Shown piece after piece: positions 50,048 through 57,823 of a stretch of DNA of 64,000 bases; the first letter of the stretch is position 1, and each line of letters opens with the position of its first letter. The position numbers and the translations under genes are program-made. Below the pieces are notes generated by a model that worked only from the letters and a program-made list of their open reading frames with translations, made no database searches and was not told where the DNA came from. This DNA comes from Microvirga sp. VF16 (lineage in GTDB: Bacteria > Pseudomonadota > Alphaproteobacteria > Rhizobiales > Beijerinckiaceae). The stretch covers positions 4,375,501 to 4,439,500 of the forward strand of contig NZ_CP069354.1 of NCBI RefSeq assembly GCF_016864375.1, in the 5' to 3' direction.

Positions 50048-50875
50048 ATGTCGACCATCCCTACCGTCCGCCTGAACGATGGAAACGCCATGCCGCAAGT
50101 CGGCTATGGCGTCTGGCGGGTCTCGAACGAGGAAGCCAAGACTGTGGTCGGCGAGGCCATCAAGGCCGGCTACCGCTCCATCGATACAGCGGCCATCTAC
50201 GGCAACGAAGAAGGCGTGGGAGAGGCCATCAAGGCAGCGCCCGTTTCGCGTGAGGAACTCTTCATCACCACGAAGGTCTGGAACGATCGACATGGCTATG
50301 ACGAAACCCTGCGTGCCTTCGATGAGAGCCTGGCCCGTCTCGCGCTCGATACCGTGGATCTCTATCTCATCCACTGGCCCGTTGCCGGCAGCGAGGCCTA
50401 TCGCGATACGTGGCGCGCGCTGATCAAGCTGAAGCAAGATGGGCGCGCGAAGTCCATCGGCGTATCCAACTTCATGACGCAGCATCTGCAGCGGCTGATC
50501 GACGAGTCGGGCGTGACGCCTTCGGTCAACCAGATCGAGCTGCACCCCCGCTTCCAGCAGAAGGAACTGCGCGCGCTCCATGCCAAGAACGGGATCGTCA
50601 CGGAATCCTGGAGCCCGCTCGGACAGGGCACCCTCGTGGCTGACGAGACCCTCGCCGCCATCGGCGGCAAATACGGCAAGACGCCGGCTCAGGTCATTCT
50701 GCGGTGGCACCTCGACAACGGCCTCGTCGTCATTCCCAAATCCGCGACGCCCTCCCGCATGCGCGAGAACATCGACCTGTTCGACTTCAAGCTCGATGCG
50801 GACGACATGCGCGTGATTGAAGGCCTCGATGATGCCTCCGGTCGTGTGGGGCCCGATCCCGCCATCTTCGCCTAA
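50048..50875 (+). CDS. Aldo/keto reductase
   Basis: This 275-residue AKR has the catalytic tetrad residues: Asp in SIDTAAIYGNEEGVG, Tyr in IYGNE, Lys in TTKVWNDR and His in LIHWPVAG. IGVSNFMTQHLQRLI, IELHPRFQQKELRALHAKNG and VVIPKSATPSRM bind cofactor. This is the DkgA/YvgN group that reduces aldehydes and 2,5-diketo-gluconate-like substrates with NADPH. GGAG lies six bases before ATG 50048, so this rather than 50036 or 49967 is chosen. It converges on the anti-sigma gene 15 bases later. Confidence 0.93.
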   Translation: MSTIPTVRLNDGNAMPQVGYGVWRVSNEEAKTVVGEAIKAGYRSIDTAAIYGNEEGVGEAIKAAPVSREELFITTKVWNDRHGYDETLRAFDESLARLALDTVDLYLIHWPVAGSEAYRDTWRALIKLKQDGRAKSIGVSNFMTQHLQRLIDESGVTPSVNQIELHPRFQQKELRALHAKNGIVTESWSPLGQGTLVADETLAAIGGKYGKTPAQVILRWHLDNGLVVIPKSATPSRMRENIDLFDFKLDADDMRVIEGLDDASGRVGPDPAIFA

Positions 50876-50890
50876 ACATCACAATGGATG

Positions 50891-51700
50891 CTACAAGCGG
50901 CCCTTCGCGGGGTCGCTTGTCGCTTCGAACTGCTTGTAGATCGCTTCGGCAATCGGCAGGAGCTGAGCACGATCTGCCTTGGCCGAGACCACGTAAGACA
51001 ATCCCTTGTCGATCCAGGAGAATGCGGACACACCATCCTGCTCCTCGAAGCGGAAGGATGTCTGCGCCTCGTTTCCTCCCGAGCGCGCATAGAGCGTAAG
51101 GCGGTTGCCGCCTACATTCTCATACATGAATTGCGCTGCCGCCTCGCCGCTGTCGGGAAGCAGTCGCCCGCCGATGAGGCGGTAGCCTTGGGCATTCAGG
51201 TTCGGCGCTATCAGCTGCTTGCCCACACGACGCGACAGCCATTGTACGAGATGCGCTTCCTGATCGGCGGGAACTTCCACCGGATGCAATCGCTCGCCGA
51301 CATAGATGCGATGCGCCGCAATGGCGTTGTCGGCAACGGTCAGAGCCGCCGCCTGCATATACGCACGGGAGGTCCACCAGACCCCGCCCCAAGCGCCAAG
51401 GATTCCGCCGATCGTAAGCCATGCCAATGCGGCGGCGAAAGTGGCAGGGCGAACCAGCGGAGAGCGGCGTCGTGCGGCAACGAGATTGGTAATGCGCAAG
51501 CGTGAGGGAATGGGCTCCTGAGCCTTGAAGGCCAGCCGCGTGCGCAGCGCCTCGCGGTGCTCGATCTCGCGCTCCACCTGTTCGGCCGTTTCCGGATGAT
51601 CGGCGAGATAAGCCTTCACCGCATCACGCCGCGAGGATGAGAGCCGGCCATCGACCAGGGCCTGCAGATCGTCTTCTCCGATGGGTCGCTCGCCCGTCAC
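50891..51700 (-). CDS. Membrane anti-sigma factor (transmembrane)
   Basis: This 269-residue protein overlaps the sigma factor gene by four bases (GTGA), a classic sigma/anti-sigma arrangement. It starts with GTG (51700) preceded by GAGGAG six bases upstream. The N-terminal cytoplasmic part (DDLQALVDGRLSSSRRDAVKA and HPETAEQVEREIEHREALR) is a sigma-binding helical domain without a zinc HxxxCxxC motif. One membrane helix lies at about 87-109 (FAAALAWLTIGGILGAWGG). The periplasmic part (110-269) is probably the sensor. The signal is unknown. Confidence 0.88.
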   Translation of the reverse strand: MTGERPIGEDDLQALVDGRLSSSRRDAVKAYLADHPETAEQVEREIEHREALRTRLAFKAQEPIPSRLRITNLVAARRRSPLVRPATFAAALAWLTIGGILGAWGGVWWTSRAYMQAAALTVADNAIAAHRIYVGERLHPVEVPADQEAHLVQWLSRRVGKQLIAPNLNAQGYRLIGGRLLPDSGEAAAQFMYENVGGNRLTLYARSGGNEAQTSFRFEEQDGVSAFSWIDKGLSYVVSAKADRAQLLPIAEAIYKQFEATSDPAKGRL

Positions 51701-52209
51701 TTCACTCTCCTCAAGACGGCGCCGCGTCCGGTCTCCATGAACTCTCTCAGACGCGCCCGCGCCCGACTTAGGCGCGACATCACCGTACCGACCGGGATGT
51801 CCAGTACCTGCGCGGCCTGTTCGTAGGACAGGTCCTCGACGCCGACCAGCAGCAGAATGGAGCGTTGCTCCTCCGGCAAGGCATCGAGTCCCTTCAGAAC
51901 ATCGTGCAGGCCGGCATGACTCTCGGGGCTCATCTCGGGCGCCTGAACATCGTTGAGAACCTCCTCTCCCACGCGCGTGCCGCGCGCCTTGCGCTGGCGT
52001 ACGCCGTTGATGAACAGGTTGCGCTGAATGGTGAAGAGCCAAGCTCTCAGATCGCCCTCGCGCCGCTGGTTCCAACGGCTGATCGCACGCTCCAGGGTAT
52101 CCTGGACGAGATCGTCCGCTGCCTCGCAGTCGCGCAGGAGAGCCCAGGCATAGCGGCGCAAGCCTGGAATCTGCGGCTCGAGAAGGGAAGCGATCTCGTC
52201 CAAGGTCAA
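51697..52209 (-). CDS. ECF RNA polymerase sigma factor
   Basis: This 170-residue ECF sigma factor has region 2 (LRRYAWALLRDCEAADDLVQDTLERA, LRAWLFTIQRNLFI) and region 4 (LPEEQRSILLLVGVEDLSYEQAAQVLDIPVGTVMSRLSRARARL). The start is a TTG at 52209; an in-frame stop two codons upstream makes any earlier start impossible, although a downstream TTG (52203) is possible. It overlaps the anti-sigma gene and lies 50 bases after the secreted-repeat gene, so the three are probably one regulatory unit. The stimulus is not clear from sequence. Confidence 0.93.
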   Translation of the reverse strand: MTLDEIASLLEPQIPGLRRYAWALLRDCEAADDLVQDTLERAISRWNQRREGDLRAWLFTIQRNLFINGVRQRKARGTRVGEEVLNDVQAPEMSPESHAGLHDVLKGLDALPEEQRSILLLVGVEDLSYEQAAQVLDIPVGTVMSRLSRARARLREFMETGRGAVLRRVK

Positions 52210-52259
52210 TTCTCAGTTGGCAGCATCATTCAACGATGAACCTGCTCGTCCTGCAAGTA

Positions 52260-52646
52260 TCAAGGCGCGGCGATATGCCAGACATTGTTGACGCCATCGC
52301 CGGTGACCTCGCCCGGCTTGGTATCCTTGACCCAGAGATAGAGCGGCTTTCCCTTGTAGGCCCATTGCTTGGCGCCGTCGTCGCGGGTCACGACGCTCCA
52401 GTCGCCCGATGCTGCAGCGCCCGCCGCCGCCATGAGGGGCGGCCAGTTCTGGGCGCATTGGCCGTTGCAGGCGGACTTGCCGGTCGTGTCGCGGTCGAAG
52501 GTGTAGAGGGTCATGCCCTTGGCATCGACGAGGGCCTTGCCCTTGCTCGTATCCGCCACCTTCGCGGGAGCTGCGGTTTGCGCGAGTGCGACGGATGCGG
52601 CAACGAGGGTCCCTGCCAGGATGGCCGGACGCAGAAACAGCTTCAT
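52260..52646 (-). CDS. Secreted repeat-family protein (COG4315-like)
   Basis: This 128-residue protein starts with a signal peptide (MKLFLRPAILAGTLVAASVA, cut near ALA-Q). Two repeats follow, each with aromatic and Asp/Gly-rich cores: MTLYTFDRDTTGKSACNGQC, ending CAQNWPPL, and KGKPLYLWVKDTKPGEVTGD. This is the predicted-lipoprotein/secreted repeat family often found next to ECF sigma factors; no lipobox is present. It is probably exported to the periplasm. AGGAGG lies six bases before ATG 52646. It is the first gene of the unit with the sigma factor, and could be its regulated output. Confidence 0.86.
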   Translation of the reverse strand: MKLFLRPAILAGTLVAASVALAQTAAPAKVADTSKGKALVDAKGMTLYTFDRDTTGKSACNGQCAQNWPPLMAAAGAAASGDWSVVTRDDGAKQWAYKGKPLYLWVKDTKPGEVTGDGVNNVWHIAAP

Positions 52647-52683
52647 GGATATCCTCCTGAGGTCGATGATGACCATGATCTCA

Positions 52684-52711
52684 GAGACACGCGTCAGGAA
52701 GCTTTATTCCC
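52684..52711 (-). promoter_or_regulatory. Candidate ECF-type promoter
   Basis: On the minus strand GGGAATAAA (52711-52703) precedes TGTCTC after about 16 bases, 40-65 bases upstream of the secreted-repeat ATG. GGAA-type -35 boxes are typical of ECF factors. I cannot prove it, and it may be chance. Confidence 0.35.
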
Positions 52712-52737
52712 ATCGGGGCGAAAAAAGCGTGACCGTC

Positions 52738-53280
52738 TCAGCGCCCCATCGGATTGAAACGCGCCGGATCGTCGAGAGGCTCGCGCAGCTCGATCCTGTG
52801 GCGTCCATTGTCCTTGATCTGAGCTGTCCGGTAGGTTCCGTCCAGATCGTCCTCCGGAGGCTGGAGGACATCGACGCCCATGCGGCGCAGGCGGGCTACT
52901 TCCTGATCCACATCCGGCACGAGCACGCTGACGACAGGAACCTTCGTGACCTGAACCGCCGCCGTGGTGTCGGGCTCCGACGACAGGATGTGATCGGTCT
53001 CGTTGATCTCGAGCAGGAATCCGCTCCGCTCCAGCACGGCCCGCCGCCCGGGAACGAGACTCTGGCTGCCGAGGAGCCGGAAGGCCAGCTTGTCCTGGTA
53101 CCATTGGACGCTCTCGTCGAAATCAGGCGTGCGGATCGACGCGGAGCTTGGCCTGGGTTCGGATGCGGCATAGGCGGGAGCCATGGTCGTCAGCCAAAGG
53201 CCGGATAAAGCAAGCTGTACGATCACGAGGGCCTGCGGCAGGTTTCTCCATATCGACAAGATTGATCGCCCTGCTCTCAC
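52738..53280 (-). CDS. Exported VOC (glyoxalase/bleomycin-resistance) family protein
   Basis: This 180-residue protein has a vicinal oxygen chelate domain (about 45-170: SIRTPDFDESVQWYQDKLAF, FLLEINETDHIL, VSVLVPDVDQEVARLRRMGV) preceded by an export signal-like N-terminus (12-37, cut near AYA-A). It starts with a GTG, and no ATG lies nearby. VOC proteins bind a metal and small ligands; an exported one is less common. It is divergent in function from its neighbours: the secreted-repeat gene follows on the same strand about 90 bases downstream. Confidence 0.82.
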   Translation of the reverse strand: MRAGRSILSIWRNLPQALVIVQLALSGLWLTTMAPAYAASEPRPSSASIRTPDFDESVQWYQDKLAFRLLGSQSLVPGRRAVLERSGFLLEINETDHILSSEPDTTAAVQVTKVPVVSVLVPDVDQEVARLRRMGVDVLQPPEDDLDGTYRTAQIKDNGRHRIELREPLDDPARFNPMGR

Positions 53281-53382
53281 GGTATAGCCCTCGCTCAGCT
53301 ACGCAATTCTTAGCCGTATACACATGAACGCGGATCGGGGCAGATCGTTTTCCGAAATGTGGCGATGTCGCCACTGCAGTCC

Positions 53383-53820
53383 TCACTCCTGAACCAGCTT
53401 GAGCAGCAGGGTAGACAGCTGGCCTGCTTCCTTCTCCCCGAGCTTCGCCCCAATGAATCGGTTGATGGCGGCTCCATAGACCTGCCACATGCGCTCCTGC
53501 AGCGCCCTGCCCTTATCGGTGATCTCGATCAGCTGGCGTCTCTTGTCCCCGGGAAAGGGAATGCGGTGGACAAGGCCCTCGGTCTCCATCCGATCGAGCA
53601 GCCGCGAGAGATTGTACTGCTCGAACAGCCCCGCCTCCTCGATCTCCCTCGGCGTGAGCCGCCCGTCCGGTCCGCGTTTGAGCTCGAGCAGCACGTCGTA
53701 CCAGTGCAGCGATGGCAAGCCGGCATTTTTCAGCTCTGCCTCAATGCGCCCGACCACGACGCGCTCGGCGCGGATCAGGCGTCCCCAGGCCTTGATGACG
53801 GCAGCAGACGGTTCTTGCAT
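53383..53820 (-). CDS. MarR family transcriptional regulator
   Basis: This 145-residue winged-helix repressor has the MarR core: LHWYDVLLELKRGPDGRLTP, REIEEAGLFEQYNLSRLLDRM (recognition helix), GLVHRIPFPGDKRRQLIEIT with the beta-wing. It is divergent from a glutathione S-transferase gene, with two palindromes in the 133-base intergenic region that fit its binding sites. It probably represses itself and GST and responds to an electrophile or aromatic ligand. No effector residue can be assigned. Confidence 0.92.
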   Translation of the reverse strand: MQEPSAAVIKAWGRLIRAERVVVGRIEAELKNAGLPSLHWYDVLLELKRGPDGRLTPREIEEAGLFEQYNLSRLLDRMETEGLVHRIPFPGDKRRQLIEITDKGRALQERMWQVYGAAINRFIGAKLGEKEAGQLSTLLLKLVQE

Positions 53821-53840
53821 CCGGGCAAACCCTTGTTGGA

Positions 53841-53860
53841 TTCAATGCAATTGCATTGAA
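53841..53860. promoter_or_regulatory. Perfect 20-base palindrome, candidate MarR operator 1
   Basis: TTCAATGCAATTGCATTGAA is a perfect 20-base palindrome 20 bases upstream of the marR start codon and two bases upstream of the candidate GST -35 hexamer. Length and AT-rich symmetry suit a MarR dimer. Confidence 0.75.
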
Positions 53861-53861
53861 G

Positions 53862-53891
53862 TTGACAGGCCCATGCACCTGCGTCAAATAT
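53862..53891 (+). promoter_or_regulatory. Candidate GST promoter
   Basis: TTGACA (53862-53867) is a consensus -35 hexamer; AAATAT (53886-53891) is a weak -10 at 18-base spacing. Operator 1 ends two bases upstream and operator 2 starts at its end, so binding to either would block polymerase. Confidence 0.6.
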
Positions 53892-53908
53892 CCATGCACT
53901 TGCATGGA
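53891..53908. promoter_or_regulatory. Near-perfect palindrome, candidate MarR operator 2
   Basis: TCCATGCACTTGCATGGA is symmetric except for its central two bases. Its centre lies 49 bases from the centre of operator 1. It shares the TGCA half-site core with operator 1; a partial half-site (CCATGCACC) lies at 53871. Confidence 0.7.
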
Positions 53909-53953
53909 AAAAGACTCAAGACTGCAGCCTGATCCACCAACAAGGATATTATC

Positions 53954-54568
53954 ATGAAGCTTTACTACTATCCCGGCGCCTGCTCGCTCGCGCCCCACAT
54001 CGTGGCCCGCGAGGCCGGCATTCCGCTCACCCTCGAGAAGGTCGATCTCGCCAGTCGCACCACCGAGACCGGTGCGAGCTTCGCCACCATCAACCCGAAG
54101 GGCTATGTTCCGGCGCTCGGCCTGAAGGACGGGCCCGTGCTCACCGAGGCCAGCGCCATCATCCAATATCTGGCGGACAGCCAGCCCGGGACGGATCTTG
54201 CGCCCGCCCACGGCACCATGGAGCGTTATCGCCTGCTGGAATGGCTCGGCTTCATCAGCACCGAGATCCACAAGGGCTTCGGACCCCTGTGGAACCCGGC
54301 CACTCCGGATGCGATGAAGGCCGCCACGAAGGAGCGTCTTGCCGCTCGCTTCTCCTATCTCGACGAGAAACTCGCCTCGCAGCCGTTCCTGACGGGCTCC
54401 AAGTTCACCATCGCCGACGCCTATCTCTTCACCGTCGTCAACTGGACGAACTTCCACGGCATCGACCTGTCGCCGTTCCCGAGCCTGCAAGCTTTCCAGG
54501 CCCGCGTCGCATCGCGCCCGAGCGTGCAGCAAGCCCTCGAGGCCGAAGGCCTGAAGCAAGCCGCTTAA
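53954..54568 (+). CDS. Glutathione S-transferase, beta-like
   Basis: This 204-residue GST has an N-terminal thioredoxin fold, MKLYYYPGACSLAPHI, with Cys10 at the position of the catalytic cysteine of bacterial beta-class enzymes, and the glutathione-binding loops NPKGYVPAL and TEASAIIQYLAD. The C-terminal helical domain begins around 85 and has FTIADAYLFTVVNW. It conjugates or reduces xenobiotics and hydroperoxides. It is divergent from marR, so electrophile-responsive induction is likely. A strong terminator follows (54601-54624). Confidence 0.94.
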   Translation: MKLYYYPGACSLAPHIVAREAGIPLTLEKVDLASRTTETGASFATINPKGYVPALGLKDGPVLTEASAIIQYLADSQPGTDLAPAHGTMERYRLLEWLGFISTEIHKGFGPLWNPATPDAMKAATKERLAARFSYLDEKLASQPFLTGSKFTIADAYLFTVVNWTNFHGIDLSPFPSLQAFQARVASRPSVQQALEAEGLKQAA

Positions 54569-54600
54569 CGCGGATCGCAGCATTCCTTCGGACAACGAAA

Positions 54601-54624
54601 AAGCCCCGGATTGCTCCGGGGCTT
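54601..54624 (+). terminator. Rho-independent terminator between GST and groL
   Basis: Perfect 10-base stem AAGCCCCGGA/TCCGGGGCTT with a TTGC loop, followed by C and a T run, and preceded by five A. It can therefore stop transcription of both GST and the convergent groESL operon. Confidence 0.93.
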
Positions 54625-54652
54625 CTTTTTATTCGCGCGGTGCGAGGACTTC

Positions 54653-56299
54653 TTAGAAGTCCATGCCGCCCATGCCGCCCATGCCGCCGCCCGGCATCGC
54701 CGGAGCGCTTTCACGCTTCGGAGCCTCGGCAACCATGGCCTCGGTGGTGACGAGCAGGCCGGCGACCGAAGCCGCATCCTGCAGAGCCGTGCGGACGACC
54801 TTCGCCGGATCGACGATACCGGCCTGGAGCATGTCCACGAACTCTTCCGTCTGAGCGTTGAAGCCGAAGGTGTCAGACTTCGTGTTGTCGTTGATCTTGC
54901 CGACGACGATGGAGCCTTCGACACCAGCGTTCTCGGCGATCTGACGGATCGGAGCCTCAAGGGCGCGCAGGACGATCTTGATACCGGCCTGGACGTCCGG
55001 GTTGTCGGTCGTGAGCTTCGCGACCGCACCCTTGGCGCGCAGCAGAGCCGTGCCGCCACCGGGGACGATACCCTCTTCCACCGCAGCGCGGGTGGCGTTC
55101 AGAGCGTCGTCGACGCGGTCCTTCTTCTCCTTCACCTCGATCTCGGTCGCGCCGCCGACGCGGATCACCGCGACGCCGCCTGCGAGCTTGGCGAGACGCT
55201 CCTGGAGCTTCTCACGGTCGTAGTCCGAGGTGGTCTCCTCGATCTGCGCCTTGATCTGAGCCACACGGGCCTCGATGTCGGCCTTCTGGCCGGCGCCGTC
55301 GATGATCGTGGTGTTTTCCTTCTCGATGCGGACGCGCTTGGCGCGGCCGAGCATCGGCAGGGACACGGTCTCGAGCTTGATGCCGAGGTCTTCGGAGATT
55401 GTCTGGCCGGCGGTGAGGACCGCGATGTCCTCGAGCATGGCCTTGCGGCGGTCGCCGAAGCCCGGAGCCTTCACAGCCGCGATCTTGAGGCCGCCACGCA
55501 GCTTGTTGACCACGAGGGTGGCGAGAGCCTCACCTTCCACGTCCTCAGCGATGATGAGGAGCGGCTTGCCGGTCTGAACGACAGCCTCGAGGATCGGCAG
55601 CATCGGCTGGAGCGAGGAGAGCTTCTTCTCGTGGATGAGGATGTAGGGGTCCTCGAGCTCGGCCACCATCTTCTCGGCATTGGTGATGAAGTACGGCGAG
55701 AGATAGCCGCGGTCGAACTGCATGCCCTCGACGACGTCGAGCTCGGTCTCGGCGGTCTTGGCTTCCTCGACGGTGATGACACCCTCGTTGCCGACCTTCT
55801 GCATGGCATGGGCGATCATCTCGCCGATGTCCTTGTCGCCGTTGGCGGAAATCGTGCCGACCTGGGCGACCTCGTCGGAGGACTTCACCTTCTTGGCGCG
55901 GGACTGGATGTCCTTCACGACCTCGGCGGTGGCGAGATCGATACCGCGCTTGAGGTCCATCGGGTTCATGCCGGCGGCCACAGCCTTGGCACCCTCGCGG
56001 ACGATGGCCTGGGCCAGAACCGTCGCGGTGGTGGTGCCGTCACCGGCGATGTCGTTGGTCTTCGAGGCCACTTCGCGCACCATCTGGGCGCCCATGTTCT
56101 CGAACTTGTCGGCCAGCTCGATTTCCTTGGCGACGGTGACGCCGTCCTTCGTGATGCGCGGAGCGCCGAAGGACTTCTCGATCACCACGTTGCGGCCCTT
56201 CGGGCCCAGGGTGACCTTCACGGCATCGGCGAGGATGTCGACGCCACGCAGCATCTTGTCGCGAGCATCGGAGGAGAACTTAACGTCTTTGGCAGCCAT
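54653..56299 (-). CDS. groL: 60 kDa chaperonin GroEL
   Basis: GroEL forms the double-ring folding chaperonin with GroES. The 548-residue protein has AAKDVKFSSDARDKMLRGVD, VTLGPKGRNVVIEKSFGAPR, the ATP-binding GDGTTTATVLAQ, and GNEGVITVEEAKTAETELD, and ends with a GGM-type tail (GGGMGGMGGMDF). All are family-standard. It is preceded by groS in the same operon, with a 54-base gap. A CIRCE element is upstream. Other paralogues may exist elsewhere in Rhizobiales genomes. Confidence 0.99.
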   Translation of the reverse strand: MAAKDVKFSSDARDKMLRGVDILADAVKVTLGPKGRNVVIEKSFGAPRITKDGVTVAKEIELADKFENMGAQMVREVASKTNDIAGDGTTTATVLAQAIVREGAKAVAAGMNPMDLKRGIDLATAEVVKDIQSRAKKVKSSDEVAQVGTISANGDKDIGEMIAHAMQKVGNEGVITVEEAKTAETELDVVEGMQFDRGYLSPYFITNAEKMVAELEDPYILIHEKKLSSLQPMLPILEAVVQTGKPLLIIAEDVEGEALATLVVNKLRGGLKIAAVKAPGFGDRRKAMLEDIAVLTAGQTISEDLGIKLETVSLPMLGRAKRVRIEKENTTIIDGAGQKADIEARVAQIKAQIEETTSDYDREKLQERLAKLAGGVAVIRVGGATEIEVKEKKDRVDDALNATRAAVEEGIVPGGGTALLRAKGAVAKLTTDNPDVQAGIKIVLRALEAPIRQIAENAGVEGSIVVGKINDNTKSDTFGFNAQTEEFVDMLQAGIVDPAKVVRTALQDAASVAGLLVTTEAMVAEAPKRESAPAMPGGGMGGMGGMDF

Positions 56300-56353
56300 G
56301 GGCTTTGCCTCCAGGTATGTTCAAAAAATTCAGGAAAGGGCTTTTTGGCGAAC

Positions 56354-56644
56354 TTACTTCGCGACGACGCCCATGATGTCGGATTCCTTCATGATCAGGA
56401 GATCCTGGCCATCGATACGCACCTCGGTGCCGGACCACTTGCCGAAGAGCACGCGGTCGCCAGCCTTTACGTCGAGGGCGACGACCTTGCCACTCTCGTC
56501 ACGGGCGCCGGGGCCGACGGCGACGACTTCGCCCTCTTGCGGCTTTTCCTTGGCGGTGTCCGGGATGATGATGCCGCCGGCCGTCTTCTCTTCGGCCTCG
56601 ATGCGGCGGACGACAACACGGTCGTGCAGCGGACGGAACTTCAT
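56354..56644 (-). CDS. groS: 10 kDa co-chaperonin GroES
   Basis: GroES caps GroEL. The 96-residue protein has MKFRPLHDRVVVRRIEAEEK, the mobile loop TAGGIIIPDTAKEKPQEG, and VLFGKWSGTEVRIDG, and ends DIMGVVAK. The ATG at 56644 is preceded by GGGGAAG at seven bases; the frame is open upstream to 56710, but that part lies in the leader. It is the first gene of the groESL operon, with CIRCE and a promoter upstream. Standard length confirms this start. Confidence 0.99.
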   Translation of the reverse strand: MKFRPLHDRVVVRRIEAEEKTAGGIIIPDTAKEKPQEGEVVAVGPGARDESGKVVALDVKAGDRVLFGKWSGTEVRIDGQDLLIMKESDIMGVVAK

Positions 56645-56703
56645 GGAACTTCCCCTTTGACTTTTGGCACAGCCCCTCTGGCTGTACCCTGGTCTTGCGG
56701 CTG

Positions 56704-56730
56704 TTAGCACTGTTCACTGATGAGTGCTAA
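56704..56730. promoter_or_regulatory. CIRCE element (HrcA operator)
   Basis: TTAGCACTG, nine bases, GAGTGCTAA: the right arm is perfect and the left arm differs by one base from the consensus TTAGCACTC. It lies 60-86 bases upstream of groS. HrcA, with GroEL feedback, would repress the operon; hrcA itself is not in the window. Confidence 0.97.
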
Positions 56731-56740
56731 CGCTGGCCGC

Positions 56741-56769
56741 GAGATAGGCATATGCCGACGGGGAGTCAA
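56741..56769 (-). promoter_or_regulatory. groESL promoter
   Basis: On the minus strand TTGACT (56769-56764), 17 bases, TATCTC (56746-56741) fits a housekeeping promoter just upstream of CIRCE. The CTTGAC start also resembles alphaproteobacterial RpoH promoters, so dual use is possible. Confidence 0.75.
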
Positions 56770-56840
56770 GACATCTGCCTTAAGGTCAGCCGCAAAAAAG
56801 AGAGCCTTGACCCCTCATAAGCACGGGGCATGATCGTTTC

Positions 56841-57275
56841 ATGACCGACCTGGAAGCCATCGGCCGAACCTGTTTCGCCCTCCATGCCCGTATGACGGCC
56901 CGTCTCCTGAGCCGGACCTATGAGGCGGCGCTTCGCCCTCTGGGCCTGAAGCTCCCCCAATTCGGCATCCTCGGCGCCATCGGCCATGGGACGACGGCCT
57001 CCGAGACCGTTCTGGCCGACCGGCTCGGGCTGGAACGCACGACCCTCGTGCGCAACCTGAGGGTCCTGACCCAGAACGGCTGGATCGAACCCATCCCAGG
57101 CAACGGCCGCGGCCTGCGGCACAGGCTGACGCCTGCCGGACAAGCCATCCTGGAAGCGGCTATCCCGCTCTGGCAGCAGGCGCAGGGCCAGCTGGAATCC
57201 AAGCTCAAGGACACGGATGCGGAGGAGGCCCGCCGGGCCATGCGCGCCCTGCGCAAGGCGACCTACCCTTCTTGA
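56841..57275 (+). CDS. MarR family transcriptional regulator (second)
   Basis: This 144-residue MarR-type regulator has the helix-turn-helix block LPQFGILGAIGHGTTASETVLADRLGLERTTLVRNLRVLTQNG and wing GLRHRLTPAGQAIL. It precedes a PaaI-like thioesterase by 59 bases and is divergent from groESL across 110 bases that include the chaperonin promoter. It could regulate the thioesterase or an exporter. I see no clear palindrome near its own start. Identification rests on the winged-helix pattern. Confidence 0.88.
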   Translation: MTDLEAIGRTCFALHARMTARLLSRTYEAALRPLGLKLPQFGILGAIGHGTTASETVLADRLGLERTTLVRNLRVLTQNGWIEPIPGNGRGLRHRLTPAGQAILEAAIPLWQQAQGQLESKLKDTDAEEARRAMRALRKATYPS

Positions 57276-57334
57276 AAGCCATTGCGCCACCTCGAGTCCT
57301 GCCATACTGTGTAGATGCACAGATGGAGATGGCG

Positions 57335-57823
57335 ATGCTTGAGCGGGTTCATGGGATCGTGTCGCGGGACGTTCTGACGGCCGAGCCGGGGCTCGCCTTC
57401 CTGCGCAGCATGCTCGAGGGCCGCCACCCGGCCCCACCCTTCTCGCGCTCGACCAATGTCTACATGACCCATGTGGAGGAGGGCCGGGTGATCTTCGAGG
57501 GCGAGCCGACGGAAGCCTTCTTCAATCCACTCGGGACCATCCATGGCGGCTGGACCTCCGCCATCCTCGACAGCGCCATGGCCTGCGCCGTCCACACGAC
57601 CCTGGCGGCCGGCCAGGGCTATACGACGGTAGAGATGAAGCTCAACTTCGTTCGGCCGATCCTGCCGAACATGGGCAAGGTCACCTGCGAGGGTGTCCTG
57701 GTCCATCGCGGCGGCACGCTCGCCACCTCGGAGGGCAAGCTCTTCGATGCCAAGGGCCGACTTCTCGCCCACGGCACCGAAACCTGCATGATCTTCGACG
57801 CGGCCGCCCGTAAGGCGGCCTAG
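57335..57823 (+). CDS. PaaI family thioesterase (hotdog fold)
   Basis: This 162-residue hotdog-fold protein carries NVYMTHVEEGRVIFEGEPTEAFFNPLGTIHGGWTSAILDSAMACAVH, where the HGG segment is the PaaI/4HBT catalytic-site motif, and the later VEMKLNFVRPILPNMGKV. It should hydrolyse acyl- or aryl-CoA esters. GGAG lies six bases before ATG 57335; the frame is open from 57272, where it would overlap the MarR gene. The stop abuts a hairpin doublet. Its MarR neighbour suggests regulation by an aromatic compound. Confidence 0.88.
   Translation: MLERVHGIVSRDVLTAEPGLAFLRSMLEGRHPAPPFSRSTNVYMTHVEEGRVIFEGEPTEAFFNPLGTIHGGWTSAILDSAMACAVHTTLAAGQGYTTVEMKLNFVRPILPNMGKVTCEGVLVHRGGTLATSEGKLFDAKGRLLAHGTETCMIFDAAARKAA

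Noticed and set aside
54611..56707. A 698-codon plus-strand frame opposite groESL
   Set aside because: It is entirely antisense to GroEL/GroES, whose motifs are unmistakable.
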